In this document: positions 1 through 9,307 of the stretch, one piece after another
How the letters are laid out: each line of letters begins with the position of its first letter
Position numbering within the stretch: position 1 is the first letter of the stretch
Source of the DNA: Microbacterium lemovicicum
GTDB taxonomy: Bacteria > Actinomycetota > Actinomycetes > Actinomycetales > Microbacteriaceae
DNA length: 64,000 bases
Reading direction: 5' to 3'
NCBI RefSeq assembly: GCF_003991875.1
Contig: NZ_CP031423.1
Span: 2,666,001 to 2,730,000 of the forward strand
Notes under the pieces: generated by a model
What the model was told of the DNA's origin: nothing
Seen by the model: only the letters and a program-made list of their open reading frames with translations
Databases searched by the model: none
Made by a program: the position numbers and the translations under genes

Positions 1-156
1 GATCTTCAGGAGAGTGGACTTGCCGGCGCCGTTCTCGCCCATGAGGGCGGTGACCTCGCCCGCGCGCAGCACGAGCTCGACTCCCCGCAGCGCTCTCACG
101 GCGCCGAAATTCTTCGTCACTCCGGTCGCGCGAAGGGCGACGTCGGTCTCGCTCAT
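1..156 (-). CDS. Sugar ABC transporter ATP-binding protein (N-terminal fragment)
   Basis: Only the first 52 codons are in the window; the gene continues beyond base 1. The peptide starts [20 protein letters not shown] and reaches a Walker A motif (GENGAGKST) at about residues 40-48. This is the N-terminus of a tandem-domain RbsA/AraG-type sugar ATPase, which couples ATP hydrolysis to sugar import at the inner face of the membrane. It follows the AraF-like binding-protein gene by 71 nt on the same strand, so the two are very probably parts of one importer. The length and the second ATPase domain cannot be judged here. Confidence 0.9.
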   Translation of the reverse strand, partial: MSETDVALRATGVTKNFGAVRALRGVELVLRAGEVTALMGENGAGKSTLLKI

Positions 157-190
157 CGGTTTCTCATCCTGTCGGATCGATGGGACGGAC

Positions 191-216
191 GAGGGGCCGC
201 CGTGAGGCGGCCCCTC
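191..216 (-). terminator. Hairpin between binding-protein and ATPase genes
   Basis: Perfect 11-bp inverted repeat (191-201 with 206-216) with a 4-nt loop gtga, directly after the binding-protein stop codon. There is no T run. In binding-protein-first sugar operons such a hairpin usually stabilises the upstream mRNA or partly terminates, so the binding protein is made in excess over the ATPase. That role is inferred. Confidence 0.6.
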
Positions 217-227
217 GCTCAGAGGCG

Positions 228-1265
228 TCAGGTGCAGACGACGCCCTTGGCTTCCCAGTTGTCGGCGTCGACGATCGTCGTGTCGGCGACCGTGGCGGGC
301 GGCAGCGCCGTGCCGTTGCGCAGCAGGTCCACCATCGAGTTGACCGCGGCCTTGCCGACCTCGACGCCGGAGATGAACAGCGCGGCCTTGTTGCCCGTGT
401 TCTGCCCGGCCTTCCAGTCCTTGCAGGTCAGGTACGCCCCGAGGCCCACGCCGATGATGTTGTCCGGCGACACTCCGGCGTTCTGGAGCGCGGTGACCAC
501 GCCGGTCTCGTTCTCGTCGTTGCAGCCCCAGACCACCCAGTTGGTCACGCCGGGGTTCGCGGTGATGACCGCGCCGGCCTTGTCCTGTGCGTCGGTCGCG
601 GAGTTGTCGGTGCCGATGTCGATCGTCTCGGGAGCGTCGCCGACGGCCTCGGAGAACGATGCGGCCGCGCCGTCGACGCGCTCGACGCAGTTCTGCTGAT
701 CCTGACGGTACGCGGAGAGGATGCGGGTGTCGGCGGCCGCCCATCCACCCTCCTGGTAGAGGCGCGCAGCCTCGGCGCCGACCTGCTCACCCATCGACGT
801 ACCGTCGAAGCCGGTGAAGGCGGCGGGCTCGCCCGCGCCGTCGGAGATCGGGTCGTCGGAGGCCATGATCGGGATGCCCGCGTCCTGTGCGAGCTGGATG
901 ACCTGGGGGCCGATCTGCGTGTCGGGCACGACGATGATGATGCCGTCAACGCCCTGCGCGATGGCGGCCTCGACCTCGGAGATGGCCTTGTTGGCGTCGG
1001 TGCCGAGGTCCACGACATTGACCGAGACGTCGCCGGCCGCGTCGGCGGCGTCGACGGCACCCTGGGCCTCGTCGATGAAGTACTGCTGGTCGCCCTGCTT
1101 CTGCAGGTACGCGATCGTGAGCGGTCCGTCCGATCCGCCCGAGGGGGCGGCCCCGGTGTCGGAGGTCTCCATCCCGGAGGAACAGGCGCCCAGCGTGAGC
1201 GCGAGCGAGGTCAGGCCGACGGCGGCGAGGCTCGCCCACCGCACGCGCTTGTTCGAAGTGATCAT
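228..1265 (-). CDS. AraF-like sugar-binding lipoprotein of an ABC importer
   Basis: Extracytoplasmic solute-binding protein of about 345 aa. The N-terminus has basic residues, a hydrophobic segment and a lipobox (TLGACSSG), so it should be a lipid-anchored lipoprotein. The mature part follows the periplasmic-binding-protein type 1 pattern seen in L-arabinose-binding AraF: a [11 protein letters not shown] start, [14 protein letters not shown] and a WVVWGCNDE hinge region. An upstream ATG at 1271 is in frame, but AAGGA (1272-1276) abuts it directly. The same AAGGA lies 6 nt before the ATG at 1265, so 1265 is the better start. It sits between a mutarotase gene (223 nt upstream) and the ABC ATPase gene, which supports an aldopentose or galactose-type substrate. 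The exact sugar is not provable here. Confidence 0.85.
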   Translation of the reverse strand: MITSNKRVRWASLAAVGLTSLALTLGACSSGMETSDTGAAPSGGSDGPLTIAYLQKQGDQQYFIDEAQGAVDAADAAGDVSVNVVDLGTDANKAISEVEAAIAQGVDGIIIVVPDTQIGPQVIQLAQDAGIPIMASDDPISDGAGEPAAFTGFDGTSMGEQVGAEAARLYQEGGWAAADTRILSAYRQDQQNCVERVDGAAASFSEAVGDAPETIDIGTDNSATDAQDKAGAVITANPGVTNWVVWGCNDENETGVVTALQNAGVSPDNIIGVGLGAYLTCKDWKAGQNTGNKAALFISGVEVGKAAVNSMVDLLRNGTALPPATVADTTIVDADNWEAKGVVCT

Positions 1266-1488
1266 CCGCATTCCTTGTCTTCATTGATCGCCCGGCGCTG
1301 TTGCCGGGAATGGATGCTCCTGTCGGTGCGTCTTCGAGGCTACGACCTGCCGCGCACGGGATCGCAGGACTATCGGACTGCGAACATGGACGATACTCTG
1401 GCGGCGGCGGGCCCGGAGATACGCGATCCCGTACTGGTCCGCCCGGCTCGTCCGACTCGCATGGATCATGAGTGGACGACCGGCCGGG

Positions 1489-2412
1489 TCATCCCCGTGC
1501 CTGCAGCACCCATCTCATCGTCGTGCTCCCGCCCGGGTCGACGACGCGGAGACCGACGCCCGAGCGGAAGGCGTCCGGCGGGCAGGTCATCGGCTCGATC
1601 GCCACGGCGTACCGCCGGAGCCCTCCGCTCGGCTCGTCCGCCGTGTACACCTGCACCCAGTCGCCGTCCCAGGCCAACTCGACCCCGGTGCCGTCATCGC
1701 GGACGAGGCGAGCGTGAGCCAGGCCGTCCGCGGAGCGGCGGAGTCGGGTGAAGGCGTGGTTCACGACCGCCGAGTGGAGGCGCTTCCCTTCGCGGAAGTC
1801 GTAGGCGCCCCCGGCCGCGACCGTCACCGGGACGAGATGCGTGGGGAGGAACCGATCGTCGGTCAGGAGGACGTCGTCCGCGGGCAGAGTCAGGGTCCAG
1901 TCGGCGACGGCGTCGTCGACAGGCGGCCCGGCGACGAGATACGGGTGGGATCCGAGCCCCACCGGCGCCGGCGAACCCGACTCGTTCGTCACCGTGAGCG
2001 ACTGGTGCAGGCCGTCTTCCTCGAGGGCGTACGCCACCTCGACGCTCAGCCGCCACGGGTATCCCGGCTGCGGCGCCAGCACCGCATGGAGGACGACCGA
2101 CGACGCCGTCCGGGCGGCGGCCGCGAACTCCTGCCAGGCGACGAGGCCGTGGCTCGCGGTGCGGGTGGCGGCTTCGTTCACGATCAGTTCGTGCGTCTCG
2201 CCGGCGAAGACGTAGCGCGCGTCGGCGATGCGGTTGGGCCAGGGCACCAGGACGGCGCCGCTCATCGCCGGGCGCATCACGTCCGGCGCGTAGTCCGCCA
2301 CCAGAGCGCGGCCACCGAAGGTGAGCGCGCGCAGGCTGGCGCCGACGCCCGCGATCGATGCCCGGTACTCACCCCGCTCGAGCGCGTACGCAACACCCGA
2401 CAGCGGAACCAT
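1489..2412 (-). CDS. Aldose 1-epimerase (mutarotase) family protein
   Basis: The 307-aa protein has the galactose-mutarotase fold pattern: PWPNRIADARY near residue 60, an ASHGLVAW segment with the expected catalytic His near 90, and GLGSHPYL with a second His near 150. Such enzymes interconvert alpha and beta anomers of aldoses in the cytoplasm and feed kinases or isomerases. It starts 5 nt after the stop of the DUF5107 gene, so the two are surely co-transcribed, and it is followed by the AraF-like binding protein. Substrate assignment (arabinose or galactose) is by context only. Confidence 0.88.
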   Translation of the reverse strand: MVPLSGVAYALERGEYRASIAGVGASLRALTFGGRALVADYAPDVMRPAMSGAVLVPWPNRIADARYVFAGETHELIVNEAATRTASHGLVAWQEFAAAARTASSVVLHAVLAPQPGYPWRLSVEVAYALEEDGLHQSLTVTNESGSPAPVGLGSHPYLVAGPPVDDAVADWTLTLPADDVLLTDDRFLPTHLVPVTVAAGGAYDFREGKRLHSAVVNHAFTRLRRSADGLAHARLVRDDGTGVELAWDGDWVQVYTADEPSGGLRRYAVAIEPMTCPPDAFRSGVGLRVVDPGGSTTMRWVLQARG

Positions 2413-2417
2413 CCCGG

Positions 2418-5400
2418 TCAGTCGTCCGCCGCTTCCCGGGAGAACAGCAGCAGCTCGGGGAGACTCGTGGCGAAGTAGTCGGTCTCGCCGTTGTCGTGCC
2501 GCGCAACGGGCGGGACGTACTGCGCGCGCGTCTCCCCGAGGGAGGCGGGAGGATCAGCGACGTCCATGCCGAGCGCTGTGCGCGCAGCATCCCACGCCTC
2601 CAGGGCAGCGCCCTCGCCCCCTTCCCAGGGATGGAACGGCCGGGTCGTGAGGATCTCGTATCCGCGTCCGGCGCGGCCCTCGGCGACGAGGAGGCCGACG
2701 TAGGCGATCGTCAGATCATCACGGGTCAGCACGAGCTGCTCCTGCGGCTCGAGGCGCGCCAGTCGGGCAGCGGAGCTGTCGCCGAGTCGGCGCGCGAGCT
2801 GATCCTGCTCGTACAGCAGTCGGGCGTCACCCGGCGCGGCCGCGATCGCACGCGCGTACAGGCCCCAGGCGGTGTCGTCGTCGCCGCCGACGTTGTAGGC
2901 GGCGAGCGCCGCGTTGCGCAGCAGCACCGCGTCGCGGGTCTCCGCCGTCACGGCGCGGTTCCAGTCCGCGAGAGCATCGCCGCGGCGGCCATGGCCGTAC
3001 AGCAGCATCGCCCGGAGTCCCCGCGCGACCACGTCGGACGGGTCGGCGGCCAGTGCGGCATCCAGGGCGTCCAGGTCGTCCAGCCCCGAGGGGAAGGCCC
3101 AGCTCGCATCCGCCGCCCGCGCCCGCGAGCGGTGAGCGGCGGCCTCCTCGGTGCGCCCCTGCGCGTCCCGCAGGGCAGCCGCGAGGAAGTGCGCGAGTGG
3201 AGTGTGGTTGCCGGCCGGCGTGACCGCGGCGGTGGTCACCGTGTCGAGCAGCTCCGCGGCCGCATCCCCCTCCCCCGCGTCGCGCAGGTCGAGCGCGACG
3301 TCCCGCAGCACGCCGGCGTCGGAGATCGCCGTCGAGCCGCCGAGAACGCGCAGGAGGGCGTCGAGCGGGTCGTCGGCGAGGGCGGCCCGGAGCACGTCGG
3401 TCGCCTCGTCGTGCCGCCCGAGGCGGCGCAGCATGATCACCCGGAGCGCACCGCGCCGCGCGTCGTGGCCGACCGCGCCGTCGAGCGTGTCGAGCACCCG
3501 GAGAGCGGCGCGGTTGCGCTGCGTGCAGGCCAGCGACTGCGCGAGCGCGAACCCCGCCGCCGCCGCCCAGGTGGCGTCCCATCCGGCCTTCCCCCACGCC
3601 TGCTCGGCCTCCTCGCGACGTCCGAGCCGCGCGAGGACAAGTCCGCGCAGGTAGAAGGCCTCGGCGTCCATCGGGTTCGCGTTGCGTCGCGTCAGTCGCT
3701 TGAGCGCGAGATCGATGCGCTCCAGCGCCGGGGCGTAGCGTCCTGCGCGGTAGTCGCGGTCGGCGAGCGCGAGGTTGGTGCGCACGTCGCCCGGGTCCCG
3801 TCGGAGCGCCTCGTTCCAATACGGGATGGGCGAGCGCGTAGGGTGACGGTACTGGCTGAGGTGCACGCCGGTGAGGTAGAGCTCCTCGACCGAGGTGATC
3901 GCCTCGGGGAGCGCGGGCTCGGCGGCCACCCAGGGCTCGCCCTCGGTGACCTCCACCGGCTCCCAGCCCACGAGGAGTCGGCCGCGCGCATCGCGCAGCT
4001 CGACCCGCAGGCCGGACGTCATCTCCACGGACGGGTCCGCACGCGCGTCGCCGACGGTATCCGCGTTCAGCTCGGCCACGTCTCCCGGGCGCAGATCGAC
4101 GCGCCTCGCGGCGACGACGACTCCGTCGACGGTTGCGGTCAGCATGGCGCCGACCTGAGGAGATGTCACCGCGGCACGGATGCGGATGCCCTCAGCCGAC
4201 CGATCGACGTGGATGGCCGCGTCGGGGGTCGCCTGGTGCGCGACGCCGATGTCGGGGATGGGGAACCAGTACTGGCTGAACAGCTTGGTCTCCCCGGGCA
4301 GCAGCCAGCTGAAGTCGGGCTGGTTGTCGGTGTACACGCCGGCCATGAGCTCCACGTACGGCCCGTCGTCGTCGGTGAGCTGCGCATCCCAGGCGTGACC
4401 GAAGGGCGCGTCGCCCCAGGTCCACTGCTTCTTGCCGGGGGAGATGCGGCGCTCGGCCCAGTGCACGAAGCCCGCGCCGGCCGCATGGTCGAACCCGCCG
4501 AAGTAGTCTTCCGCCGAATCCACGATCATGTACGACGTCGGCACCGGGATGTTGCGATACCAGTCGATGCGGTCGGCTCCCTCGCGCTCGGCGGCGAGGG
4601 CGGGATAGTCCACGCCGTAATACGGCCGATCGGCGGCCGGGAACGAGGTGAGGGCCCGGCGCGCGTGGTCGGCGACGTACCGGACGTCCTCGGGGAAGAA
4701 CGACTGATAGTCGTCGTGCACCCGTGCGGCGACGTTGGCCCACCAGAGGAAGGTCTGACGCTCCTTCGTGCGGTTGTGCAGTCGCACCACCACTTCGACG
4801 ACCGAGCTGTCGGGGCGCAGCCGCACGCCGTGATGAGCCGACATGCGCGCGAAGGGCTCATGGTCGTAGCACCACACCGTCACGGAGCCGTCGTCGGCCC
4901 GCTCGATCTGCGTCTCGACCGGCAGGTAGGTCGCCGGGCGATGGTGCTGGGGCCAGTTGAATTCGACGCCGCCGCTGATCCACGGACCGGCGAGACCCAC
5001 GAGAGCCGGCTTGATGACGTTGTTGCGGTAGAAGAAGTCGTAGCCGGTGGTCTTGTCGTAGCCGACATGGATGCGCCCGCCGAGTTCGGGCAGGACCACG
5101 AGCCGCACGAAGGCGTTCTCGAGGTGCACGGCCTTCCATTCGCGGGGAGCGCCCTCGTCGGCGATGCCCTCGATGAACGGGAGCGGGTACACCTTCCCGC
5201 TGGAGCCCTGGTACACGCGGTGATCGAGGTACATGGGATAGCGACTGGGCGCATCCGGCTCGTACGTGTGGATGGTCAGCGACTCCTCCCACGCGACAGC
5301 GCCGCCGTCGGACAGCGTCTCGGCCAGCGCCGGCGGCGCATCGGGCAGGACGAGTCGGTGCGCGTCCGTCCGCGAAGGCGCAGCAGGCCCAGGGGCACCG

Positions 5401-5429
5401 GAAACGTCGGGCGTCAGCTCGACAGTCAT
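2418..5429 (-). CDS. DUF5107 domain protein with TPR-like C-terminal half
   Basis: A 1003-aa protein. Residues of roughly 40-400 match DUF5107 (PMYLDHRVYQG, LPELGGRIHVGYDKTTG, GGVEFNWPQHH), a beta-sandwich related to galactose mutarotases. From about 500 to the end it is helical and Ala-rich, with repeated patterns such as AEAFYLRGLVLARLGR typical of TPR solenoids. There is no signal peptide, so it is cytoplasmic. The family's biochemical activity is not established to my knowledge; the domain and the neighbouring mutarotase and sugar importer suggest carbohydrate binding or processing. It is the first gene of the minus-strand operon and is divergent from the araC-type gene. DNA opposite it stays open for over 1,000 codons, but this is a GC-composition shadow. 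Confidence 0.85.
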   Translation of the reverse strand: MTVELTPDVSGAPGPAAPSRTDAHRLVLPDAPPALAETLSDGGAVAWEESLTIHTYEPDAPSRYPMYLDHRVYQGSSGKVYPLPFIEGIADEGAPREWKAVHLENAFVRLVVLPELGGRIHVGYDKTTGYDFFYRNNVIKPALVGLAGPWISGGVEFNWPQHHRPATYLPVETQIERADDGSVTVWCYDHEPFARMSAHHGVRLRPDSSVVEVVVRLHNRTKERQTFLWWANVAARVHDDYQSFFPEDVRYVADHARRALTSFPAADRPYYGVDYPALAAEREGADRIDWYRNIPVPTSYMIVDSAEDYFGGFDHAAGAGFVHWAERRISPGKKQWTWGDAPFGHAWDAQLTDDDGPYVELMAGVYTDNQPDFSWLLPGETKLFSQYWFPIPDIGVAHQATPDAAIHVDRSAEGIRIRAAVTSPQVGAMLTATVDGVVVAARRVDLRPGDVAELNADTVGDARADPSVEMTSGLRVELRDARGRLLVGWEPVEVTEGEPWVAAEPALPEAITSVEELYLTGVHLSQYRHPTRSPIPYWNEALRRDPGDVRTNLALADRDYRAGRYAPALERIDLALKRLTRRNANPMDAEAFYLRGLVLARLGRREEAEQAWGKAGWDATWAAAAGFALAQSLACTQRNRAALRVLDTLDGAVGHDARRGALRVIMLRRLGRHDEATDVLRAALADDPLDALLRVLGGSTAISDAGVLRDVALDLRDAGEGDAAAELLDTVTTAAVTPAGNHTPLAHFLAAALRDAQGRTEEAAAHRSRARAADASWAFPSGLDDLDALDAALAADPSDVVARGLRAMLLYGHGRRGDALADWNRAVTAETRDAVLLRNAALAAYNVGGDDDTAWGLYARAIAAAPGDARLLYEQDQLARRLGDSSAARLARLEPQEQLVLTRDDLTIAYVGLLVAEGRAGRGYEILTTRPFHPWEGGEGAALEAWDAARTALGMDVADPPASLGETRAQYVPPVARHDNGETDYFATSLPELLLFSREAADD

Positions 5430-5514
5430 CGTCGATCTCCTCGGTGAGTCATGGGCACCGGGGGTCGGCGCAGGGGTGATCGCACCGACACTACGGCGGA
5501 GCGGGCCGCGCCAG

Positions 5515-5520
5515 TATGGT
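5515..5520 (+). promoter_or_regulatory. -10 box of the AraC-type gene
   Basis: TATGGT lies 16 nt before the start codon, followed by a GAGGAG ribosome-binding site. This is a conventional led transcript. The 107-bp region 5430-5536 is shared with the divergent DUF5107 operon and probably holds the regulator's binding site. Confidence 0.5.
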
Positions 5521-5536
5521 GTGAACGAGGAGAAAC

Positions 5537-6427
5537 ATGGACGAAGCTATGGCCGTCGGCGCTCCGCACTACCGCACGGAGGGTTTCGACAACCAGCGAC
5601 TGTGCGTCGTGCCGCGACCGCAGGTGGAGCAGGCCCTGTCCAAGCCGGTGACGCGCCGCCTCACGGTGACCGACGCGGGCTACTTCCCGGCGGCGGCCGG
5701 ACATCGGATGCGGCGACCGCAAGGCGCTCGGGAGACCATCATCCTGCTCTGCGTCGCCGGCTCCGGGACTGTCGTGGTGGACGGCGACACCTCCGCGGTG
5801 TCGGCGGGCACCGGAATCGTCATCGCGGCGGGCGCCGCGCACGAATACCGCGCGTCCGAGACGACTCCATGGACGATCTGGTGGCTGCACGTGCGCGGCA
5901 CCGACGTGGCGGACCTGACGGCGGCACTCGGCGGCGGCGGCCAGCAGACGCTGCAGCCGCGCTCCCTCGACCGCGTCGTCGCCTTGTTCGACGAACTGGT
6001 GACGATGCTCGAGAGGCGCCTGTCGCCGGTGCAGCTCATCGCCGCGTCCGGCGCGGCGACCCACCTGATGACACGGCTGGCAGCCGACAGCGTGCTGCCC
6101 GCCGACGGGTCGGCGCTCGAGCGGGCCATGCGCTACCTCGAGGCACGGGTGGACGGCAGCATCCAGGTCGCCGAACTCGCCGCCATCGTGCAGATGTCGG
6201 CGTCGCACCTCAGCGCCCTCTTCCGTGAGACGACCGGCGGCGGACCCGGCGCCTTCCACACCTCCCTGAAGATGGCGCGCGCCCGCGCACTGCTGGACAC
6301 CACGACCAGCACGGTGACCGAGATCGCCACGGCGGTCGGCTACAGCGATCCGCTCTACTTCTCCCGCCACTTCCGCCGGGTGCACGGCGTGAGCCCGTCG
6401 GCCTACCGGGCGGACCACAAGGCCTGA
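5537..6427 (+). CDS. AraC-family transcriptional regulator
   Basis: The 296-aa protein has an N-terminal cupin-like ligand-binding half (about residues 40-170) and a C-terminal double helix-turn-helix of about 100 residues. The AraC signature is clear at the end (VGYSDPLYFSRHFRRVHGVSPSAYR). A GAGGAG ribosome-binding site precedes the chosen ATG. It is divergent from the DUF5107-mutarotase-binding-protein operon and is the obvious candidate to control it in response to the imported sugar; that is inferred from arrangement. Confidence 0.92.
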   Translation: MDEAMAVGAPHYRTEGFDNQRLCVVPRPQVEQALSKPVTRRLTVTDAGYFPAAAGHRMRRPQGARETIILLCVAGSGTVVVDGDTSAVSAGTGIVIAAGAAHEYRASETTPWTIWWLHVRGTDVADLTAALGGGGQQTLQPRSLDRVVALFDELVTMLERRLSPVQLIAASGAATHLMTRLAADSVLPADGSALERAMRYLEARVDGSIQVAELAAIVQMSASHLSALFRETTGGGPGAFHTSLKMARARALLDTTTSTVTEIATAVGYSDPLYFSRHFRRVHGVSPSAYRADHKA

Positions 6428-6430
6428 CGC

Positions 6431-6457
6431 CACCGGCCCGCCCGTCGCCGGCCGGTG
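6431..6457 (+). terminator. Hairpin after the AraC-type gene
   Basis: CACCGGCC (6431-6438) pairs with GGCCGGTG (6450-6457) across an 11-nt loop just after the regulator's stop. It lacks a T run and may only attenuate read-through into the next gene. Confidence 0.4.
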
Positions 6458-6491
6458 CGAGACTGGGCGCAGGCCAGAGGAAGAGGACCGC

Positions 6492-7952
6492 ATGAGCTCC
6501 ATCGCCGCCATCGGAACGGCTCAGGATGCCGCGCCCTCCCCCCTCGACGAGCGGTTCGACGTCGCGGTGATCGGCGCCGGCCCGGCGGGCACCGCCGCGG
6601 CGATCCGCGCCGCCGAGCTCGGTGCGCGCGTGGTCGTGCTCGAGTCGTCCGAGCGACTCGGCGGCACCTGTGTCAACACCGGCTGCGTGCCGACCCGCGT
6701 GTTCGCCAAGACGGCCCGCCTCATGCGCGACGTGCGCGCCGCCTCCGCCTACGGGATCACGACGAACCCGGAGCCGATCGACTGGCCCGCGACCGTCGCG
6801 CGCGTGCACGAGCGCGTCGAGGCCGTCCGGGGCGTCAAGGCCGAGGCGCGGCGCTTCGAGGAGGCCGGCATCACCCTCATCCAGGAGGGCCGGGCACGCT
6901 TCGCCGACCCGCACACACTGCTCCTGGACTCGGGGCGGCGGGTCGCCGCATCCACGATCCTCGTCTGCGTCGGCGGCCACTCGCGCCTCCTGCCGATCCC
7001 GGGGGCGGAGCTCGCCACGGTGCCCGAGCACGTGCTGAACCTGCCCGCACTCCCCCGACGCGTCGCGATCATCGGCGCGGGCAACACCGGCGTGCAGCTG
7101 GCGACCGTCTTCGACTCGTTCGGAGCCGAGGTGGTGCTCCTGGATCTCGCGCCGCGCATCCTGATGCCCTCCGATGCGGATGTCGCGGCCGCCGTCACCG
7201 CGTCGTTCGTCTCCCAGGGCATCGATGTGCGCACCGGCATCTCCGGGGTGTCCTCCCTCGCGCGCGGGGATGACGGCGGCATCGTGCTGACGTGGTCGGA
7301 GGGCGGCGGCGAGCGCCACGACTCCTTCGACGCCGTCGTGATGGCGACCGGGTGGCCCGCCGACGTCGAGGACCTCGGACTCGAGAACGCGGGCGTCGAG
7401 GTCACGCGCTCGTCGATCCCCGTCGACCGGTACTTCCGTTCGAACGTGCCCCACATCTTCGCCGTCGGCGACGCGAACGGCCGCGACATGCTCGTGCAGG
7501 CGGCGCAGTTCGAGGGCGAGGCGGCGGCCGAGAACGCCGTGCTCGACGCGAACCGACGCACGCCCCACCACCTCCTCCCCGCGGGCGGGTTCACCGACCC
7601 GGATTACGCGGGCGTGGGGCTCACCGAGGAGCAGGCCCGCGGCCGCGACGCCCAGTGCATCGTCGCGACCGCGCGGTACTCCGACCTGGAGCGTGCCGTC
7701 ATCGACGATCGCGGCGTCGGCTTCCTCAAGCTCATCGCCGACAACCGGCGCGAGCTCATCCTCGGCGCGCACGCCGTCGGCGAGAACGCGGTCGAGGTGA
7801 TCCAGTCGGTGACCACGGCGATGGCGGCCGGCATCGACGTCGCGACCCTCGCCGGCGTCAAGTTCGCCTACCCGACCTACAGCGCCATCATCGGCAACGC
7901 GGCGCGGGGGCTCCTCCGCGCGGGTGCAGCCGCACAGAGCGGCGAGCACTGA
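6492..7952 (+). CDS. FAD/NAD(P)-dependent disulfide oxidoreductase-like protein
   Basis: 486-aa class-I flavoprotein. It has an FAD-binding GAGPAG motif near residue 30, a redox-active disulfide motif [10 protein letters not shown] near 58-67, a second Rossmann GAGNTG near 196, and a C-terminal dimerisation domain. In dihydrolipoamide and glutathione reductases that last domain carries a His-Pro-Thr...Glu dyad; here the matching segment reads FAYPTYSAI, so the His and Glu are absent. It also lacks the C-terminal cysteine pair of mercuric reductase. It is therefore neither a normal LPD nor MerA. The physiological acceptor is unknown. A GAGGAAGAGGA ribosome-binding site precedes the ATG. Confidence 0.85.
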   Translation: MSSIAAIGTAQDAAPSPLDERFDVAVIGAGPAGTAAAIRAAELGARVVVLESSERLGGTCVNTGCVPTRVFAKTARLMRDVRAASAYGITTNPEPIDWPATVARVHERVEAVRGVKAEARRFEEAGITLIQEGRARFADPHTLLLDSGRRVAASTILVCVGGHSRLLPIPGAELATVPEHVLNLPALPRRVAIIGAGNTGVQLATVFDSFGAEVVLLDLAPRILMPSDADVAAAVTASFVSQGIDVRTGISGVSSLARGDDGGIVLTWSEGGGERHDSFDAVVMATGWPADVEDLGLENAGVEVTRSSIPVDRYFRSNVPHIFAVGDANGRDMLVQAAQFEGEAAAENAVLDANRRTPHHLLPAGGFTDPDYAGVGLTEEQARGRDAQCIVATARYSDLERAVIDDRGVGFLKLIADNRRELILGAHAVGENAVEVIQSVTTAMAAGIDVATLAGVKFAYPTYSAIIGNAARGLLRAGAAAQSGEH

Positions 7953-7964
7953 TCCTCGGGCGAA

Positions 7965-7981
7965 TCTCGCGCTCCGCGAGA
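7965..7981. terminator. Short GC-rich hairpin after the flavoprotein gene
   Basis: TCTCGCG (7965-7971) and CGCGAGA (7975-7981) form a perfect 7-bp stem with a 3-nt loop, starting 13 nt after the stop codon. It may help terminate the upstream transcript. Confidence 0.4.
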
Positions 7982-8030
7982 CGTCGCAACACGCCGCGCG
8001 GTGCGCGGCGCAGACGGCGTGTTGCGACGT
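7981..8030. repeat. 15-bp perfect inverted repeat with 20-nt spacer
   Basis: ACGTCGCAACACGCC (7981-7995) and its exact reverse complement (8016-8030) flank a GC-rich spacer. It fills most of the gap between the flavoprotein and aminotransferase genes. It has the size of an extragenic palindromic (REP-like) element or a long terminator stem. No second copy was noticed in the window. Confidence 0.65.
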
Positions 8031-8085
8031 GTCGCGCACCGGTCGACCCACGCGCTACGCCCCGCGCGGCGACACGCCCGACCGG

Positions 8086-8091
8086 TACGCT
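8086..8091 (+). promoter_or_regulatory. -10 box of the aminotransferase gene (leaderless)
   Basis: TACGCT ends 7 nt before the GTG start, so transcription would begin at or next to the start codon. Confidence 0.5.
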
Positions 8092-8098
8092 CGGAGGC

Positions 8099-9298
8099 GT
8101 GACAGAACGCGCCCCGCTCTCCCGCAAGCTCTCCGCCATCGCCGAGTCCGCGACCCTCAAGGTCGACGCCAAGGCCAAGGCCCTCCAGGCCGCCGGCCGC
8201 CCGGTGATCAGCTTCGCCGCCGGCGAGCCCGACTTCGCGACGCCGGAGTTCATCGTGGATGCCGCGGCCCAGGCGCTGCACGACCCCGCGAACTACCGCT
8301 ACACCCCGGCCGTGGGGCTGCCCGTGCTCCGGGAGGCCATCGCCGCCAAGACGCTGCGCGACTCGGGCCTCGAGGTCGCGCCGTCGCAGATCATCGTCAC
8401 CAACGGCGGCAAGCAGGCCGTGTACCAGGCGTTCCAGGCCGTGGTGAACCCGGGCGACGAGGTGCTGCTGCCTGCGCCGTACTGGACCACGTACCCCGAG
8501 GCGATCGCCCTGGCCGACGGCGTGCCCGTCGAGGTGTTCGCCGACGCCGACCAGGACTATCTGGTCACCGTCGAGCAGCTCGAGGCGGCGCGCACCGACA
8601 AGACCACGGTGCTCGTCTTCGTCTCGCCCTCCAACCCGACCGGGTCGGTCTACACCCCCGAGCAGACCCGCGCCATCGGCGAATGGGCGCTCGAGCACGG
8701 CATCTGGGTCATCACCGACGAGATCTACCAGAACCTCGTCTACGAGGGCGTCCGCGCCGTCTCGATCGTCGAGGCCGTCCCCGCCCTCGCAGGCCAGACC
8801 ATCCTCGTCAACGGCGTCGCCAAGACCTACGCGATGACGGGCTGGCGCGTGGGCTGGATGGTCGGCCCGCAGGACGCCATCAAGCTGGCGGCGAACCTGC
8901 AGTCGCACCTCTCCAGCAACGTCAACAACGTCGCCCAGCGTGCCGCGCTGGCCGCGCTGACGGGCCCGCAGACCGAGGCCGAGGAGTTCCGCGCGGCGTT
9001 CGACCGCCGTCGCACCCTCATCGTCGAGGAGCTCTCGAAGATCGACGGCGTGAGCGTGCCCACCCCGCGCGGCGCGTTCTACGTCTACCCCGACGTGCGC
9101 GGACTGCTCGGACGCACCTGGCGCGGCGTCACGCCGACGACCAGCCTCGAGCTCGCGGACTTCATCCTCGAGCAGGCCGAGGTCGCGGCCGTTCCCGGCG
9201 AGGCTTTCGGGCCGAGCGGCTATCTCCGCTTCTCCTACGCCCTCGGCGACGACGCGATCCGCGAGGGCGTGCGCCGCCTGCAGGACCTCTTCTCCTGA
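8099..9298 (+). CDS. Class I pyridoxal-phosphate aminotransferase (AspAT Ib type)
   Basis: 399-aa PLP enzyme of fold type I, probably aspartate aminotransferase subgroup Ib. Visible residues are an SPSNPTG loop (Asn179), Asp207 in the VITDEIY strand, the PLP-binding Lys242 in [10 protein letters not shown], and a C-terminal YLRFSY with the carboxylate-binding Arg. It moves amino groups between an amino acid such as aspartate and 2-oxoglutarate in the cytoplasm. The GTG start gives the family's normal N-terminus ([20 protein letters not shown]). A GGAGG lies only 1 nt away, too close to act, so leaderless initiation is more likely. Followed 9 nt later by an alcohol dehydrogenase gene. Confidence 0.93.
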   Translation: MTERAPLSRKLSAIAESATLKVDAKAKALQAAGRPVISFAAGEPDFATPEFIVDAAAQALHDPANYRYTPAVGLPVLREAIAAKTLRDSGLEVAPSQIIVTNGGKQAVYQAFQAVVNPGDEVLLPAPYWTTYPEAIALADGVPVEVFADADQDYLVTVEQLEAARTDKTTVLVFVSPSNPTGSVYTPEQTRAIGEWALEHGIWVITDEIYQNLVYEGVRAVSIVEAVPALAGQTILVNGVAKTYAMTGWRVGWMVGPQDAIKLAANLQSHLSSNVNNVAQRAALAALTGPQTEAEEFRAAFDRRRTLIVEELSKIDGVSVPTPRGAFYVYPDVRGLLGRTWRGVTPTTSLELADFILEQAEVAAVPGEAFGPSGYLRFSYALGDDAIREGVRRLQDLFS

Positions 9299-9307
9299 GT
9301 CGCCGCC

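Noticed and set aside
2358..5447. Open frame of over 1,000 codons on the plus strand opposite the DUF5107 gene
   Set aside because: It is composed of Arg/Gly/Val/Asp-rich low-information sequence, as expected on the opposite strand of a GC-rich gene, and has no recognisable domain or start signal.
6492..7952. Mercuric reductase
   Set aside because: No C-terminal cysteine pair and no N-terminal metal-binding domain, and no mer genes nearby.
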